Source: Galeopsis tetrahit (Eukaryota; Streptophyta; Magnoliopsida; Lamiales; Lamiaceae). From it: a DNA stretch of 64,000 bases. The notes below the pieces were generated by a model, which worked only from the letters and a program-made list of their open reading frames with translations, searched no databases and was not told the origin of the DNA. The position numbers and the translations under genes were made by a program. Below, in pieces: positions 19,035-30,009 of the stretch. Location: assembly GCA_963675135.1 (NCBI GenBank), contig OY776132.1, forward strand, positions 992,001 through 1,056,000, given 5' to 3'. The number at the start of each line of letters is the position of its first letter. Within the stretch, counting starts at the first letter, position 1.

Positions 19035-19945
19035 CAATGAACAATTAGGACATTTTTGTTTTGGGACTCACTCGTCTAAATGTTGGCTAAATGTGGGGAT
19101 ACGTCCCTTGTCTAATTCTAGTTTGGCATTTCACATCTGGATTTCACCATTCAATTTCATTCATCCGTAAAAATTCCTATTTATTATTAAATAATTGAAT
19201 TGACATAAAATTACCTTCTATATAATACAATATCACTTGCTCTTAAACAATTGATTTGACTAAATTACATCATATCTTGATCAAATCCCCAAACAAACAT
19301 ACACAATTAATATTCATCAAAATTTCCACATCCAAAATTTCTCCAATCCTACATAATTTCAAAACAAATATGGCCTTTGAGTTACAAATAAAAGTGCATA
19401 ACCCTGAGTTCAGCAACAGAAAAACAAATACAAGTGCACAACCCTTAGATCAAATTAAAGATTAACTACACTTTTTAGATTTCCACTCTAGACAACAAAC
19501 ATTCAACAAAAACGTGGAGGCGTGAGTGTTCACGATTCAATCGATTTTAACATTCTGCAAAATATTTTTTTAGTCAATTATTCTGTCGCCTAGACGTCTC
19601 CAAACTCCAACACCGACTAGAATACGAAAAAGTAAAATCTCACATATTGTCCTCAGCACACTTGAAACACAATAAAAAGAAATTTGAAAAAGTCATTTGG
19701 TTTATACATAAAGCTTCTCATACGCTAAAATAATAAAAAGTAAAATCTCATACTCTTTTTTCAACTCTTTTTCAATACATTTTCAATAAAAAGAAATTTG
19801 AAAAAGTCATTTGGTTTATACATAAAGCTTCTCCATCAAGAATATTTCTAGTAAGTCATTTCTTTATGTTAGGGCTGTGGCGCTATGTGGCAGCCCTGTA
19901 ATGAGCAAGTAAAAATTTCTTTATGCCATTTCTCTTTTAAAAATA
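19035..19945. other. Noncoding stretch with short dispersed repeats
   Basis: A segment around 19265-19390 (ATCAAATCCCCAAACAAACA, CTACATAATTTCAAAAC) is a diverged relative of 21895-21945. AGAAATTTGAAAAAGTCATTTGGTTTATA occurs twice (19679 and 19792). CATCAAGAATATTTCT at about 19834 recurs near 20895 and 47922. No gene was seen. Confidence 0.5.
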
Positions 19946-19947
19946 TA

Positions 19948-20185
19948 CTCCCTCCCACGAAAAGTAGTCTCATTTGTCCTACATTCTTTTTCCACAAAAT
20001 GTAGTTCCATACTCTTTTTAGAAACTATTACCCTTTAACCATCACTTAATTACTCAAATCGTCATCAACTTTATTCACAAACAATCACTTTATTCACCAT
20101 GGACTCCACAATACCCACTTTATCTACTTTTTTCTTAAAACATGTCCTCCACTCTAATGAGATTACTTTTCATGGATTGAAGGAG
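19948..20185. mobile_element. Stowaway-like MITE
   Basis: Left end CTCCCTCCCACGAAAAGTAG is mirrored by CTTTTCATGGATTGAAGGAG on the right, with TA at each side. The interior is noncoding. Confidence 0.75.
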
Positions 20186-20559
20186 TAATAATTTTTGGTC
20201 AATTTTTCGTATTTTTTGAGAATGGTCCTAGGTTTTACTCTGACTTTCTCTTTTCAAAATTTAATTCCTAATTAACAAATTTATGAATAATTATTCTAAA
20301 AAAAATGCTAAAATCTCCACCACCTCACTCCATCTCCGGCGTCATCTACACCCCCGTAACGTAGCCGGCTAAATTGTTCACATCGATTGTGTACGAGATA
20401 GTAGTAAGACCAATTAATAGAGTTCAGATGAAAAAAGAAATTAAAAAATGCCGAACAATGAAAAGGCCACAAAGACAATTTTTGATCACAAGCCGAATGT
20501 GCTACAATTCAATAATCCGAAGATTATCCGTAACTTAAGTCCTATGTAGGCTAGTGTGC

Positions 20560-20740
20560 CATTTATTGTATAGCTTTAATTATAGATTTAAAAACCTATT
20601 TAAATTAAAGACCACAATAATTTCAGACCCCCTTAGTTCACCTCCTTTAAGAGGTTCAACAAAGCCAACATGAGTTCAACCTATTTGCTGGATATTAGCT
20701 AGAAATATTCAACCATGAAACATGTTAATTTTTTTTAGAA
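20560..20740. repeat. Dispersed repeat shared with 40640-40870
   Basis: TTAGTTCACCTCCTTTAAGAG and ATTCAACCATGAAACATG are found in inverse form at about 40835-40858 and 40639-40660. The two regions therefore carry copies of one noncoding element in opposite orientation. Confidence 0.65.
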
Positions 20741-20989
20741 ATTGTTAAACAATTTTTATTTAAAATTTGAAAACCTTATATTTATGGCTGAAATAATATA
20801 TACAAAACTACCCCTCAAAATATTATTCATTACATATTTTTTTGCCCAGTTCTTAAATTCTATGGAAGGAAGGAGTAACCAACTATGTTCTCCATCAACA
20901 ATATTTCTCATAAGTCATACAGTAAATGTTTTCCTTTTGCATATAAACTCAAAGATATTATATTATAATAACAATGAGGAATGAAAACA

Positions 20990-21592
20990 TGTGAAGTGAT
21001 CATATAGTTGTAGACTTGTAGTTAGTAGTAAAATATCTTTCACAGTTTACCACTCTCAAACACACTTCAAAATCTCTGCCGAACAATAAAAAAATCGTTC
21101 AAGTAAAAAAGTCTGAAGTCCCTAAAACAAACACCATGATTAACCTCTAGATCTTGAGCAAAAACAATACTACCCTGTTACGTTTCCGTAATCACAAATG
21201 GTTAAGGGCTATGTCATGGTCAATTTTAGATTCCTCTTCGAGAGTGTATATATTCTATTAGACTGAAATATAAAAAGATTTAATAAAGTCAGAAATTTGA
21301 ATTTGATCATGTCTTAACCATGTGTGTGTTACGGAACACGTAACGAGTAGCGTATTTTTTTTTGCTCGAGATTCAGAAGGTGAATCATATGGTGTTTGGG
21401 CTTCGACTTATAAAATGCGCACTTGCTTTTGCTTGGACAATTTTTTTATTGTTCGGGGGAGTTATCGGGAACTTGTTTGAGATTGAACTTGTTTGAGATT
21501 GGTGAGGGAGGTGTGCAAGAAGTGGTTGTTGCCATGGACTGTGCAGACATTTTACTACTAACCACAACTATATGAACATTAGTACCTTAATT
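20990..21592. repeat. Inverted repeat with ~100-bp arms
   Basis: CATATAGTTGTAGACTTG and GTTAGTAGTAAAAT near 21002-21035 are mirrored by ATTTTACTACTAACCACAAC and ATATG near 21549-21573; CCGAACAATAAAAAAAT near 21080 is mirrored by ATTTTTTTATTGTTCGG near 21440. The loop is about 350 bp of noncoding DNA. Confidence 0.65.
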
Positions 21593-21704
21593 TACACAAA
21601 CGAATATACCCAGTCAAGGCTTGAATTTCAAGGCAAATGCCCGATGGGCCAAAGAAATGAAAAGCCGAAAAATTTGTGAACCCAAAAAATTTATTTGAGC
21701 AAAA

Positions 21705-24700
21705 TTTTATAGTACTAGATTCAAATGATATCGATACTGATATAAATATTTCCCGATATTTCAGAAAAAATCTCGTTCACGTGAATATGTGAGGCAAAAA
21801 TACCGAAATTTCGGAATTTTTTCGTTCTTACTTCAAATAGATGAATCAAATCGAACCGAAACATCCAAAAACGAACACATACAATAACCATTTATCAAGA
21901 TTTCACCATCCCCATTCTACATAATCTCAAAACAAACATGTCCATAAAATGTTAAACCTATGAATCCAATTTGTTACGCACTTTTAACTTACTTCATTGA
22001 ACAACAAAAAATTGTTCTAAGGATTTGCACTCGACCCTTCAAAACCCGTGCAAACACCCGTCTTTTCCCATGTGATTTAGAACTAAGAAGTACTCCAAGT
22101 CTCCTTGTTTTTGTTTTACGTAGCCAACAATAGTTAACGCAATCCGATCTTTTAGATTTGAGATTTATGAATGTATATTTCTTCGGCCTGAAATATAAAT
22201 TTGTAAAAGTTAATTAAGACGATACTTAACAATACATTATTTAAAAATAAAAAATTAACTTGTAACAAATGAAATTCTTTCGTAAGTTGAACAATACAAG
22301 AGGGTACTTCATATCCACTGTCCAAATGTAGTTTGACTTCTTCAATTTCTTTGCATTCTCAGGCGTCTCCCGAGCAACTATTAAAAACAAATACATTAAT
22401 TTAAATTTTATGATTAAATTTAAATATTTAAATTAATTGAATGAAAGGTTAAATTAAATTACTTGTATTTCCTTGATTGTGACTAGAAAATGGATATATT
22501 CTTCTTACACAAAATTTAAACAAATCTACCATCCCGATCAAAACAAAAGTCAACAATAAATAAAAAGATATAAAAATAAATAAATAACATAAATAATACG
22601 TATTATGAAATATACCTTCCCGAAAAGAGCATGTTTAAAAAGAATGATCGTCATTTCATGACCTGTCAAAAAAAACTATCTAAAAAAACTATCTATAAAA
22701 ACAAATCACTCCATAATAACAAAAGGATGGTCCAGTGATGCACTGCACTGGTATTGGTGTAGTCTAGGAACAGAACTAATATCAAATTACAACTTGTTCA
22801 TTCAAAAAATAAAGTAAATGAAGTATTTTAGAGACCAATCGCATATGATCATCTTATCGATACATCGATGATTTATGCTTTTTTTTTTTTTTTTTAACAA
22901 ATATCAAATAAAATAACTTATTGAAAATTAATTTATAAAATTACTAACCTTCAACATCGTAAATTAATTCGTAACGATAATCGAAGATGTGACAGCGTAT
23001 ATCTCTCTCATGCAAATTCTCTTAGAGAATCTAATAAATACAGTAGATTCCTAAAAACAAAAATTCAGCAATTAATAAAGATTTCTAAAAAAAACAAAAA
23101 ATCAGCAATTAACGAAATTCTTTTCAGCCCAGCTCCGTAATCTTTGATTTCCTAATATCTATTTAAGAGCAATTCATAAATATTTTTAGATGTACTCGAA
23201 AGCATCTGCAAATGTGAGCCGGTCATTGGCGTACAACTCTTCCAAATCTAGAACTTTTACAACGACGATGTAACCCTTTGTTTCGAGAAAGATTAGCATA
23301 TGCAATTCGTAATAACGAAAGCATAACACGAATCTAAAAAAATTATATTTTAATTGTATGCTGATCTTTCTCGAAACAAAGGGTGCGGACTGAGGGCCTC
23401 TGAGAAAGAACTAATAATGGATGGTCTCCCCTCCCTAGTAATGGAAAACACGTTCCATATTACGTCGTCGTTGTAAAGTCCTAGATTTGGAAGAGTTGTA
23501 GTACATTTAAAAATATGGATTGTTTCTAAATAAATATTATCCGTGAAGTACATTGGAGCCCTGAACAAGAAATCAAAGATTACGGAGCTGAGATGAAAAG
23601 AATTCCGTTACGGAAGGTTAGTAATTTTGTAAATTAATTTTCAATAGGTTATTTTATTTGATATTTGTTAAAAAAAAAATCATCGATGATCATATGCTAT
23701 TGGTCTCTAGCCTTTCAGAGTGGAATGCAAAGAAATTGAAGAAGTCAAACTATTGGACAGTGGATATGAAGTACCCTCTTGTGTTGAACTTACGAAATAC
23801 TCCCTCCGTCCGCCTATAAGTGTTACGTTACTTTTTGACACAGAGATTAAGAAAAGTGATTAAATAATAGATATAGTACAAGTGATGTGATTGAGAGAGG
23901 AGAGAGATGGAGAGAAAAAGTAAAATATAAAATGAAGTGTAAGAAAAAGTACTTACCAAAAAAGGTATGGGAAGCTTATAGGCGGACGGACCAAAATGGT
24001 AAAATGGGAAGCTTATAGGCGGACGGAGGGAGTAATATCATTTGTTGCAAGTTAGTTTTTTATTTTTGTATTTTTAAATAATGTATTGTTAAGTATCATC
24101 TCAATTAACTTTTACAAATTTATGTTTCGTACCGAAGAAATATACATTCATAAATCTAAAAAAGATCAGATCTGCTCAAGCATGCATTAACTATTGTTGG
24201 CTACGTAAAACAAAACAAGGAGACTTTGAGTACTTCTTAGTTCTAAATCAAATGGGAAAAGACGGCTGTTTGCACGGGTTTGGAAGGTTCGAGTGCAAAT
24301 CCTTAGAACGATTTTTTGTTGTTCAAGGAAGTAAGTTAAAAGTGCGTAACAAATTGGATTCATAGGTCTAACATTTTATGAGCGTGTTTGTTTTGTGATT
24401 ATGTAGAATGGGATGGTGAAATTTTGATGAATGGTGATTGTATGTTTTGGGATGTTTCGGTTCGATTTGGTCCATCTATTTGAAGTAAGTTGTCTCACCA
24501 ATATCGATATCAATATTGTTTGAATCTAGTACAAAATTTCTGAAATATAGGGATACATCGCCGAAATATCGGTGGAATATCGAATTGCTTATTTTTTTTG
24601 ACAAATATGTTGAATTCTAGGTAATTGGTATAATCTTTGAATTGAATTGTCTTTTCAAATGACTTATAAGTCATTCAAATAAGTTACATTGTAGAGTTTG

Positions 24701-25330
24701 TCTTGTATAAAATAATTATGAACAATTATTGTATAGCTGATTTTGTATTTTGTTATTGATATGTTTGTCATTAAAAAATTATTTTGTTGTGATTTTAGTG
24801 TAAATTTATGTATTAAAGTTAGTTATAATATTCTCTAAAATTTCATGTTAAATTTTCATTATTTTAACAAAATTTCCATCAATTTTCTATTTCTTTACCA
24901 ATATCTATATTTTCATCGATATTTCCACCGATGCCGATATTTTTGTCCTTGATTTGAAGTATACACTGAAGATACTTTCATTTAGTTTAATTTTTGAATT
25001 AACAAATTGAAATTTGATATTAGTTCTTTTCGAAGACTACACCACCGTGAAATTGCTCTCTTCGAGAAGGTATGTTTCATACTCTATATCATTTATGTTA
25101 TTTTTTTTTTTTCTATACAATCTTTTCTATTTATGATTGACTTTTGTTTTGTTTAGTAGAGTAGATTCAATTTTGTTTAAGAAGAAAATATTCATTTTCT
25201 AGTCTTATCAAGGAAATACAACTAATTTAATTTAATCTTTTATTTAATTAAGTTAAATGTTTATATTTAATCATGAAATTTAAATTAATGTAATTTTTTT
25301 TTTACAGTTGCCTTCGCTGCAGTAGATTGC
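21705..25330. repeat. Large fold-back (inverted repeat) region
   Basis: Two arms face each other across a centre at about 23305-23350. Left blocks: A 21705-22372, B 22379-22640, D 22833-23305. Right blocks: D' 23350-23700, A' 23690-24545 and, displaced outward, B' 25050-25330. Sample matches: TCTTTCTCGAAACAAAGGGT (23360s) against ACCCTTTGTTTCGAGAAAGA (23270s), and GCGTAACAAATTGGATTCAT against ATGAATCCAATTTGTTACGC. Block order shows rearrangement, with a ~470-bp segment including B sitting between A and D only on the left. No protein frame was found in either arm. Confidence 0.8.
23800..24032. mobile_element. Stowaway-like MITE inside the right arm of the fold-back
   Basis: CTCCCTCCGTCCGCCTATAA at the left and TTATAGGCGGACGGAGGGAG at the right, flanked by TA. 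It is the same family as 57431-57664, in opposite orientation. The left arm of the fold-back lacks it, so it landed after the inverted duplication formed. Confidence 0.9.
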
Positions 25331-26257
25331 ATATTTGTATCCGGTATCATGTTTACTGTAAGTGTAATGGCGTGAGTTTCTTTTTGGTGTGCTTTAAAGT
25401 CTTTAGGCCGATTGATTTGAGTTATTCAATTTTTTTGTTTGAAGTGGGCTGAAAGACCTTATGTGAGATTTTATGTTGTGTATGGAAGTGTGCTGAAAAG
25501 ACTGTCTAAGGAGGTCGGATCAAGTGTATTGAAGACTGTCTAAGGAGATTTACTTTATACTCCGTAGTATTTTTGTTGGTTAGAGGCTTATATCACTGTT
25601 TGGCTAATTGGGGTAGCCCGTTTAACCCTGAAAAATACAGGGTTAGGTTTCATGAATTATAGGCCCGTTTAAAACTGAGTTTTTTTTTACTCGGACCGGT
25701 TAATTCGAGTTGTTACCTTTTTTTTTTAATAAATAATCTATAAACAAATTTTGGGTCATTTGACCAATAACCATAACTATAAGCATTAAGAAGTCCAATA
25801 CTATCCATTAGTCATTATTACTAAGTCCATTACTATCCATTAGTTGAGTTCTAGAATTAGAATTTGTGTTTAAATGAGTTCTAGAATTTGTGTTTAAATT
25901 ATATATTTTTTTCTCATTTACTGATTATTAACCAATTGAGACCTTTAATTTTAAAAGATAAAAAAATTATTGTAGCCCGTTAGTGGCCCGTTTAGCCTGT
26001 GGCCCGCTAGGGTTAGGGTTAGGTCCCAACAATTGTAGGCCCGTTAAATATAAACCGGTTAAGGCCCTAGCCCGACCGCTTAGAGAAATTAGAGTTTGAA
26101 GGAGTGTGTTTAGGACAATTTAAAGAGGATGCATTCATCCACATATTTTAGTGGGTGTGCATTAATCGGGGGAGTGTTCTAAACTGAAATGGAGGTGTAA
26201 ATAGTCAAACCCATTCATAAATTTGGAGGCACACGCCTATTTTGATGAATGGGAGGA
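25331..26257. other. Noncoding stretch; possible worn element at 25605-26080
   Basis: GTAGCCCGTTTAACCCTG near 25614 and CCGTTAGTGGCCCGTTTAG, then CGGTTAAGGCCCTAGCCCG near 26060 give an element-like frame of AGCCCG/CGGGCT words, as in hAT-type MITEs, but no target duplication was found. No gene was seen. Confidence 0.35.
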
Positions 26258-26265
26258 TTACACGC
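26258..26265. repeat. Left target duplication of the 26266-27339 element
   Basis: TTACACGC, identical to 27340-27347. Confidence 0.85.
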
Positions 26266-26484
26266 GGCGTTGGCTATATACCCCTCCCGTTCTGTTAAGT
26301 ATACTCCTCAGATTAATGTACTCCCCTGAGTATGATAAATGTTAGATGTACTCCCCTCAAAATTACCCAAATTACCCTTTTCTTCAACAAATGTTAAATA
26401 TACTCGCCCATTAAAAACCCTAATATCACTTTTCCTCATCTTTCTTCTTCCTCTTTTCTTAAAAAAAAAAAACTTAATTTTCTG

Positions 26485-26720
26485 CCCGACCGCTGTCTGC
26501 GACGCCGCCGCCCCGCCCTCATCCGCCACCCCTGCGCGCGGCCCCCGCTGCAGCCGCCTCCCTGAGTGCGGCCCTCCGCCCCGTCACCCCTGCGCGCAGC
26601 CCTCCGCCCCGTCGCCCCTGCGCGCGGCCCCCTCCCCAGCCACCTCCCTGAGTGCGGCCCTCGCCGCAGTCGCCCCTGCGCGCGGCCTCCGCCGCAGACG
26701 CCGCCGTCTGCAACACAGGT
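26485..26720. repeat. GC-rich segment with short internal repeats
   Basis: CCCCTGCGCGC(G/A)GCC, CCTCCCTGAGTGCGGCCCTC and CCGCCCCGTC words recur several times within 235 bp. Both strands are open in several frames because of the composition, so those frames are not evidence of coding. It is likely gene-derived DNA picked up by the element. Confidence 0.6.
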
Positions 26721-27067
26721 AGGGTTTTTTCCTTCTTTTTTTTCGACGACCTTTAATTGAAAATATAAACTTTCGTGGACAACTAATTGTCGACGATAGT
26801 GTATATTGTCGATTAACAGTTGTCGAAAATTTTTAATTTTTTTTTTTAATTTCTTTCGATGAATAGTTGCCGACAAGAATGCTTCTCGTCAACAAACCAG
26901 TGTTGACGAGAGTATTTTTCATCAACAAACTAGTGTCGACCGAAACTAATTCGATCGACACTGGTTTGTCGAAAACATGTCAATGTTTTTATTTTTTGTT
27001 TAATGTTAGAAAATATCTTGAATGTTTATTTTGGAGGTGGAAGTCGGCGGCGGCGGCCGGAGTGTTG

Positions 27068-27148
27068 TTTTTTTTTTTGAATTACATTAAATACCCATCA
27101 CTTTTTTCCCCTCCCCATGACTCGAACCCAGGATCTAAGGCCTAGATA
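27068..27148 (-). mobile_element. 5'-truncated tRNA-derived SINE
   Basis: The minus strand reads CTAGGCCTTAGATCCTGGG, TTCGAGTCATGGGGAGGGG and a 3' A tail (T run at 27068). It has the B-box region of the SINE at 51399-51512 but lacks its A box. It is flanked by a 15-bp duplication GCGGCCGGAGTGTTG (27053-27067 and 27149-27163), the mark of LINE-type insertion. Confidence 0.85.
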
Positions 27149-27347
27149 GCGGCCGGAGTGTTGGTGGTGGCTGCAAAAATTAGAGTTATGGTTAGAATTA
27201 TATTTTTAGGGTTAAGGGGGTGTATTCATCTAACAAATATGTATAAAAGGGTAAATTGGGTATTTAATATGTATATTTAATTAATAAATGAAGAGGGGGA
27301 GTATACTTAACAGAGCTGGAGGGGTATATAGCCAACGCCTTACACGC

Positions 27348-28300
27348 AGTTGGAGAATGGGCCCATTTTAATATTTGGCTTCCGCCATTCAGCACACGGA
27401 GGTGTAGTTTTTAGTAGGGGAGGCCCATCATATTTAAATATTCTTTATTTTTTATATAGATTTTAATTTAGTATTTCATTTTATTTGTGAGATTGAAGGT
27501 AATATTTTTCTTTAATTTATGTTCATTTTTTATTAGTAGAGATTTATGGACAAGTCATCTAAAGGAGCCAAGTAGCCGTTACAAGTAGTTTCAATTTTTA
27601 AGTGGATTAACTACCATTCGGTTGAGCTCTAACTTGACACATGGATTATTACAACGATAATGTTTATTTTCGAGCACATTTTATCAAAATATTTTAATTT
27701 TATTTTTTCTTTCGACAAAAATGTCTTTATTCGATACATTATTGTCGATCGTATGCCTTATTTTCGACGAATCAGTGTCAATCAACATTGATTTGTCGAA
27801 AATAAGGTCAATTTTTTTTTTATTTTTGAGTTTTTGTTGGGTTTTTTCGTTTTGATTTTTTGGCCCGCATGGCCAATCGGGCTTAGACTGGCTCTGGCCC
27901 ATCATAAATTAAACCCTAACCCTACCTTTCTTCCCTCATTCCACATTTCTTCAGCCTCCCCACCCTTTTCCTTCCTCCTCTCTGTCTTCATCCGCCGCTC
28001 GCCGCCTCCTTTCCGCCGTGAAGCTTAATTCTATGTCATTAATGTTATTATCTCTAAACACGCCGCCCTCTTCTTTCACTCCTCACTGATCCAGCCCTGC
28101 CACCGGCCATCTCTAGCCACAGGCGCACACCGCCGGCCATCTCCGGCCGCCTTAACCTCCAGACAAATCCAGAGGTCCACCACGAGCGCAACCACCACCC
28201 GCCGCAGGTTAACCTCCTGCAAAATCCAGAGGTGATTCCCCGGCTACGCCCTCCTCCACCACTCTAGTCTCCGGCAACGAACTGTAAGTTGAAAATATCG
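27348..28300. other. Noncoding or exon-like stretch, no gene established
   Basis: The part 27690-27830 has TTTCGACAAAAATG/TTGTCGAAAATAAGG words similar to those inside the neighbouring element (26740-26980). The part 27915-28290 is C-rich with CGCCGGCCATCTC repeated and ends at GGCAACGAACTGTAAGTTG, a splice-donor-like context. No frame spans it and no downstream exon was recognised. A leader exon of an unrecognised gene or captured exon DNA are both possible. Confidence 0.35.
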
Positions 28301-29019
28301 CGTATTTATGGATCTATTTTAGTATAAAAAAGAAATAACCTAAAACCTAACAAAATTATGATTCAATCATCTATGTAACTTTCATAGTCTTCAGATACAT
28401 TCAAATGTATCAAGGAGGCTCTATAAGTTTTGGTTTTACTCGCTCTGTTTTGTTGTTGCTTTGATCCGATGGAATTTCTGGATTTTTCGATTTTTTTCTT
28501 TTAAAAAAGTTTTAACAGGTTTTTCTTGTGGTTTAGTTAGGTCATTGTTGTAGTAGTAGGTAGCTCCCATTATAAAATTGGTCTGGTATTATCAAAGCTC
28601 ACCAATTTGATGAACAGCCTTGTCCTTCAAGGCTGAATTGATGCCTAATGCACCGTAGGAAAACCTGATTTTCTCGAATTGTGAACTGTAACATAAAGAT
28701 ATTAGTGGCTGAAAATAGGATCCCTAAGTGAATGCAATAGTCTCTTGGCTGCTGGTGGCCTCTGTGATTGATAGGCAATCGAGTCCAGCTTTGGTTCTTG
28801 GGATGTGTAGGCAACCATTGGTGGAAAAAATCTAACCAGGGGTTGCGTCCCAACGTGTCAATCCTTGCGACAGAACGCGTCGTGTTTCTCTACCAGTATG
28901 TTCTCTACCAGTATGAAGTAGTACCTAAGTTTGGCCATAATGGGTTGAGAACATAGTATATTGAGAACATAATATATTGGGTTTCCAAAGGTTTTCATAC
29001 ATCTAAGATTTTTCCAAAT

Positions 29020-29190
29020 TGTGTCTCAAAGATTCAATCGCCTTCTCCTTTGTATTGTGTCACACTTCGTGCTCAAGTCTTCTCCTTTGTGTGTCAAACT
29101 ACTGTGTCAAACTACGTGCTCAAGGATTCAATCGTCTTCTCCTTTGTGTCACACTTCACGCCTCAGAAGATTCAACCATCTTCTCCTTTT
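29020..29190. repeat. Degenerate short tandem repeat
   Basis: Four loose copies of a unit containing AAGATTCAA(T/C)C(G/A)(C/T)CTTCTCCTTTG followed by TGTGTCA.ACT occur. The open frames seen here result from the repeat. Confidence 0.6.
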
Positions 29191-29394
29191 TGTACTCCAA
29201 TCTGAAGCTGTTACAATTCATTGATCCAAAAATAATCATAAGTCAAATAAAACTCATATATTGAATGAGTGTAATGAAATAACTTTATTTCTCAATTTTC
29301 AATTAGTTGTTGCTTGATGACTTGTTTTTGCATCTTTTCTATCTATTGTAGTTTGACTCATGTTTGGGAAATTTGACTTTTATTCGAATTCTGT

Positions 29395-29500
29395 TTCCGA
29401 TAGTCGCGTCAAGGAGATACATGTAATTTATTTTAATAATTTCTTCAATTAATTTTAATTTCATGTATTTCCTTGATCGTGACTATTTGTAATTAAGACA
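29395..29500. repeat. Short inverted repeat related to block B of the fold-back
   Basis: GATAGTCGCGTCAAGGAGAT with ACATGTAATTTA is mirrored by TAATTTCATGTATTTCCTTG and ATCGTGACTA. The same words (TATTTCCTTGATTGTGACTA) occur at 22465-22486 and, inverted, at 25200-25220. Confidence 0.7.
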
Positions 29501-30009
29501 GAGTTCCAATACTTTTTTCCCAATCAAAAGTAAATCTACAATAAATAATTTTCAGATAAAAGTAGAAAAGGTAAACGGACGTGCCCTTGACTTTTCCCCA
29601 AGGTACGTTTGTAAATACTGCGTACATCCCTTCAATACATTTTTTTACGTGACTTTGAGCATTGCACTCTACTGTAGAGAACGGTCTTACTCTTGTCCTA
29701 CTGTTCTCTTACCTTGATTTTTAGACTTGAGCATTGGAGATCTTTCTGGCGTGTTTTGCAGGTAGTCAACAAGCCAGGTAAGAAATCGACGCATCAGTTA
29801 CAATTAGCGTTCTGTCAATTTTTCATATCCCATATTTTTCTAGAATCATCCCTTGTTTTACTTGACTTTCCCTTTTCAAAATTTAGTTACATATTATCGA
29901 GAGTTTTGCATTCTTGTTCCTATATAAATAATGTTCAAAAAAGGCCACAAAAGACAATTTTCGTTAAAATTCGAAGTTGTTACAATTCAATAATTCAAAG
30001 ATAATTTTT

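Larger units (their letters stand above)
26266..27339. mobile_element. 1074-bp TIR element carrying GC-rich exon-like DNA
   Basis: The left end GGCGTTGGCTATATACCCCT and the right end (inverse) GGCGTTGGCTATATACCCCT continue as inverted repeats for about 45 bp (TCTGTTAAGTATACTCC on both sides). An 8-bp duplication flanks the element, which suggests hAT-like, although a worn 9-bp MULE duplication is not excluded. Inside, 26485-26720 is extremely GC-rich, with CCCCTGCGCGCGGCC repeated, and ends at CAACACAGGTAGGG, a splice-donor-like context. This resembles a captured first exon. A truncated SINE has inserted at 27068. No transposase is present. Confidence 0.8.

Noticed and set aside
26308..26876. 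Long open frames on both strands of the GC-rich block
   Set aside because: They are open because of GC-rich composition and tandem words; codon content is Ala/Arg/Gly/Pro filler, and frames in opposite strands overlap.
29019..29264. Two overlapping plus frames
   Set aside because: Created by a degenerate tandem repeat; no conserved protein content.
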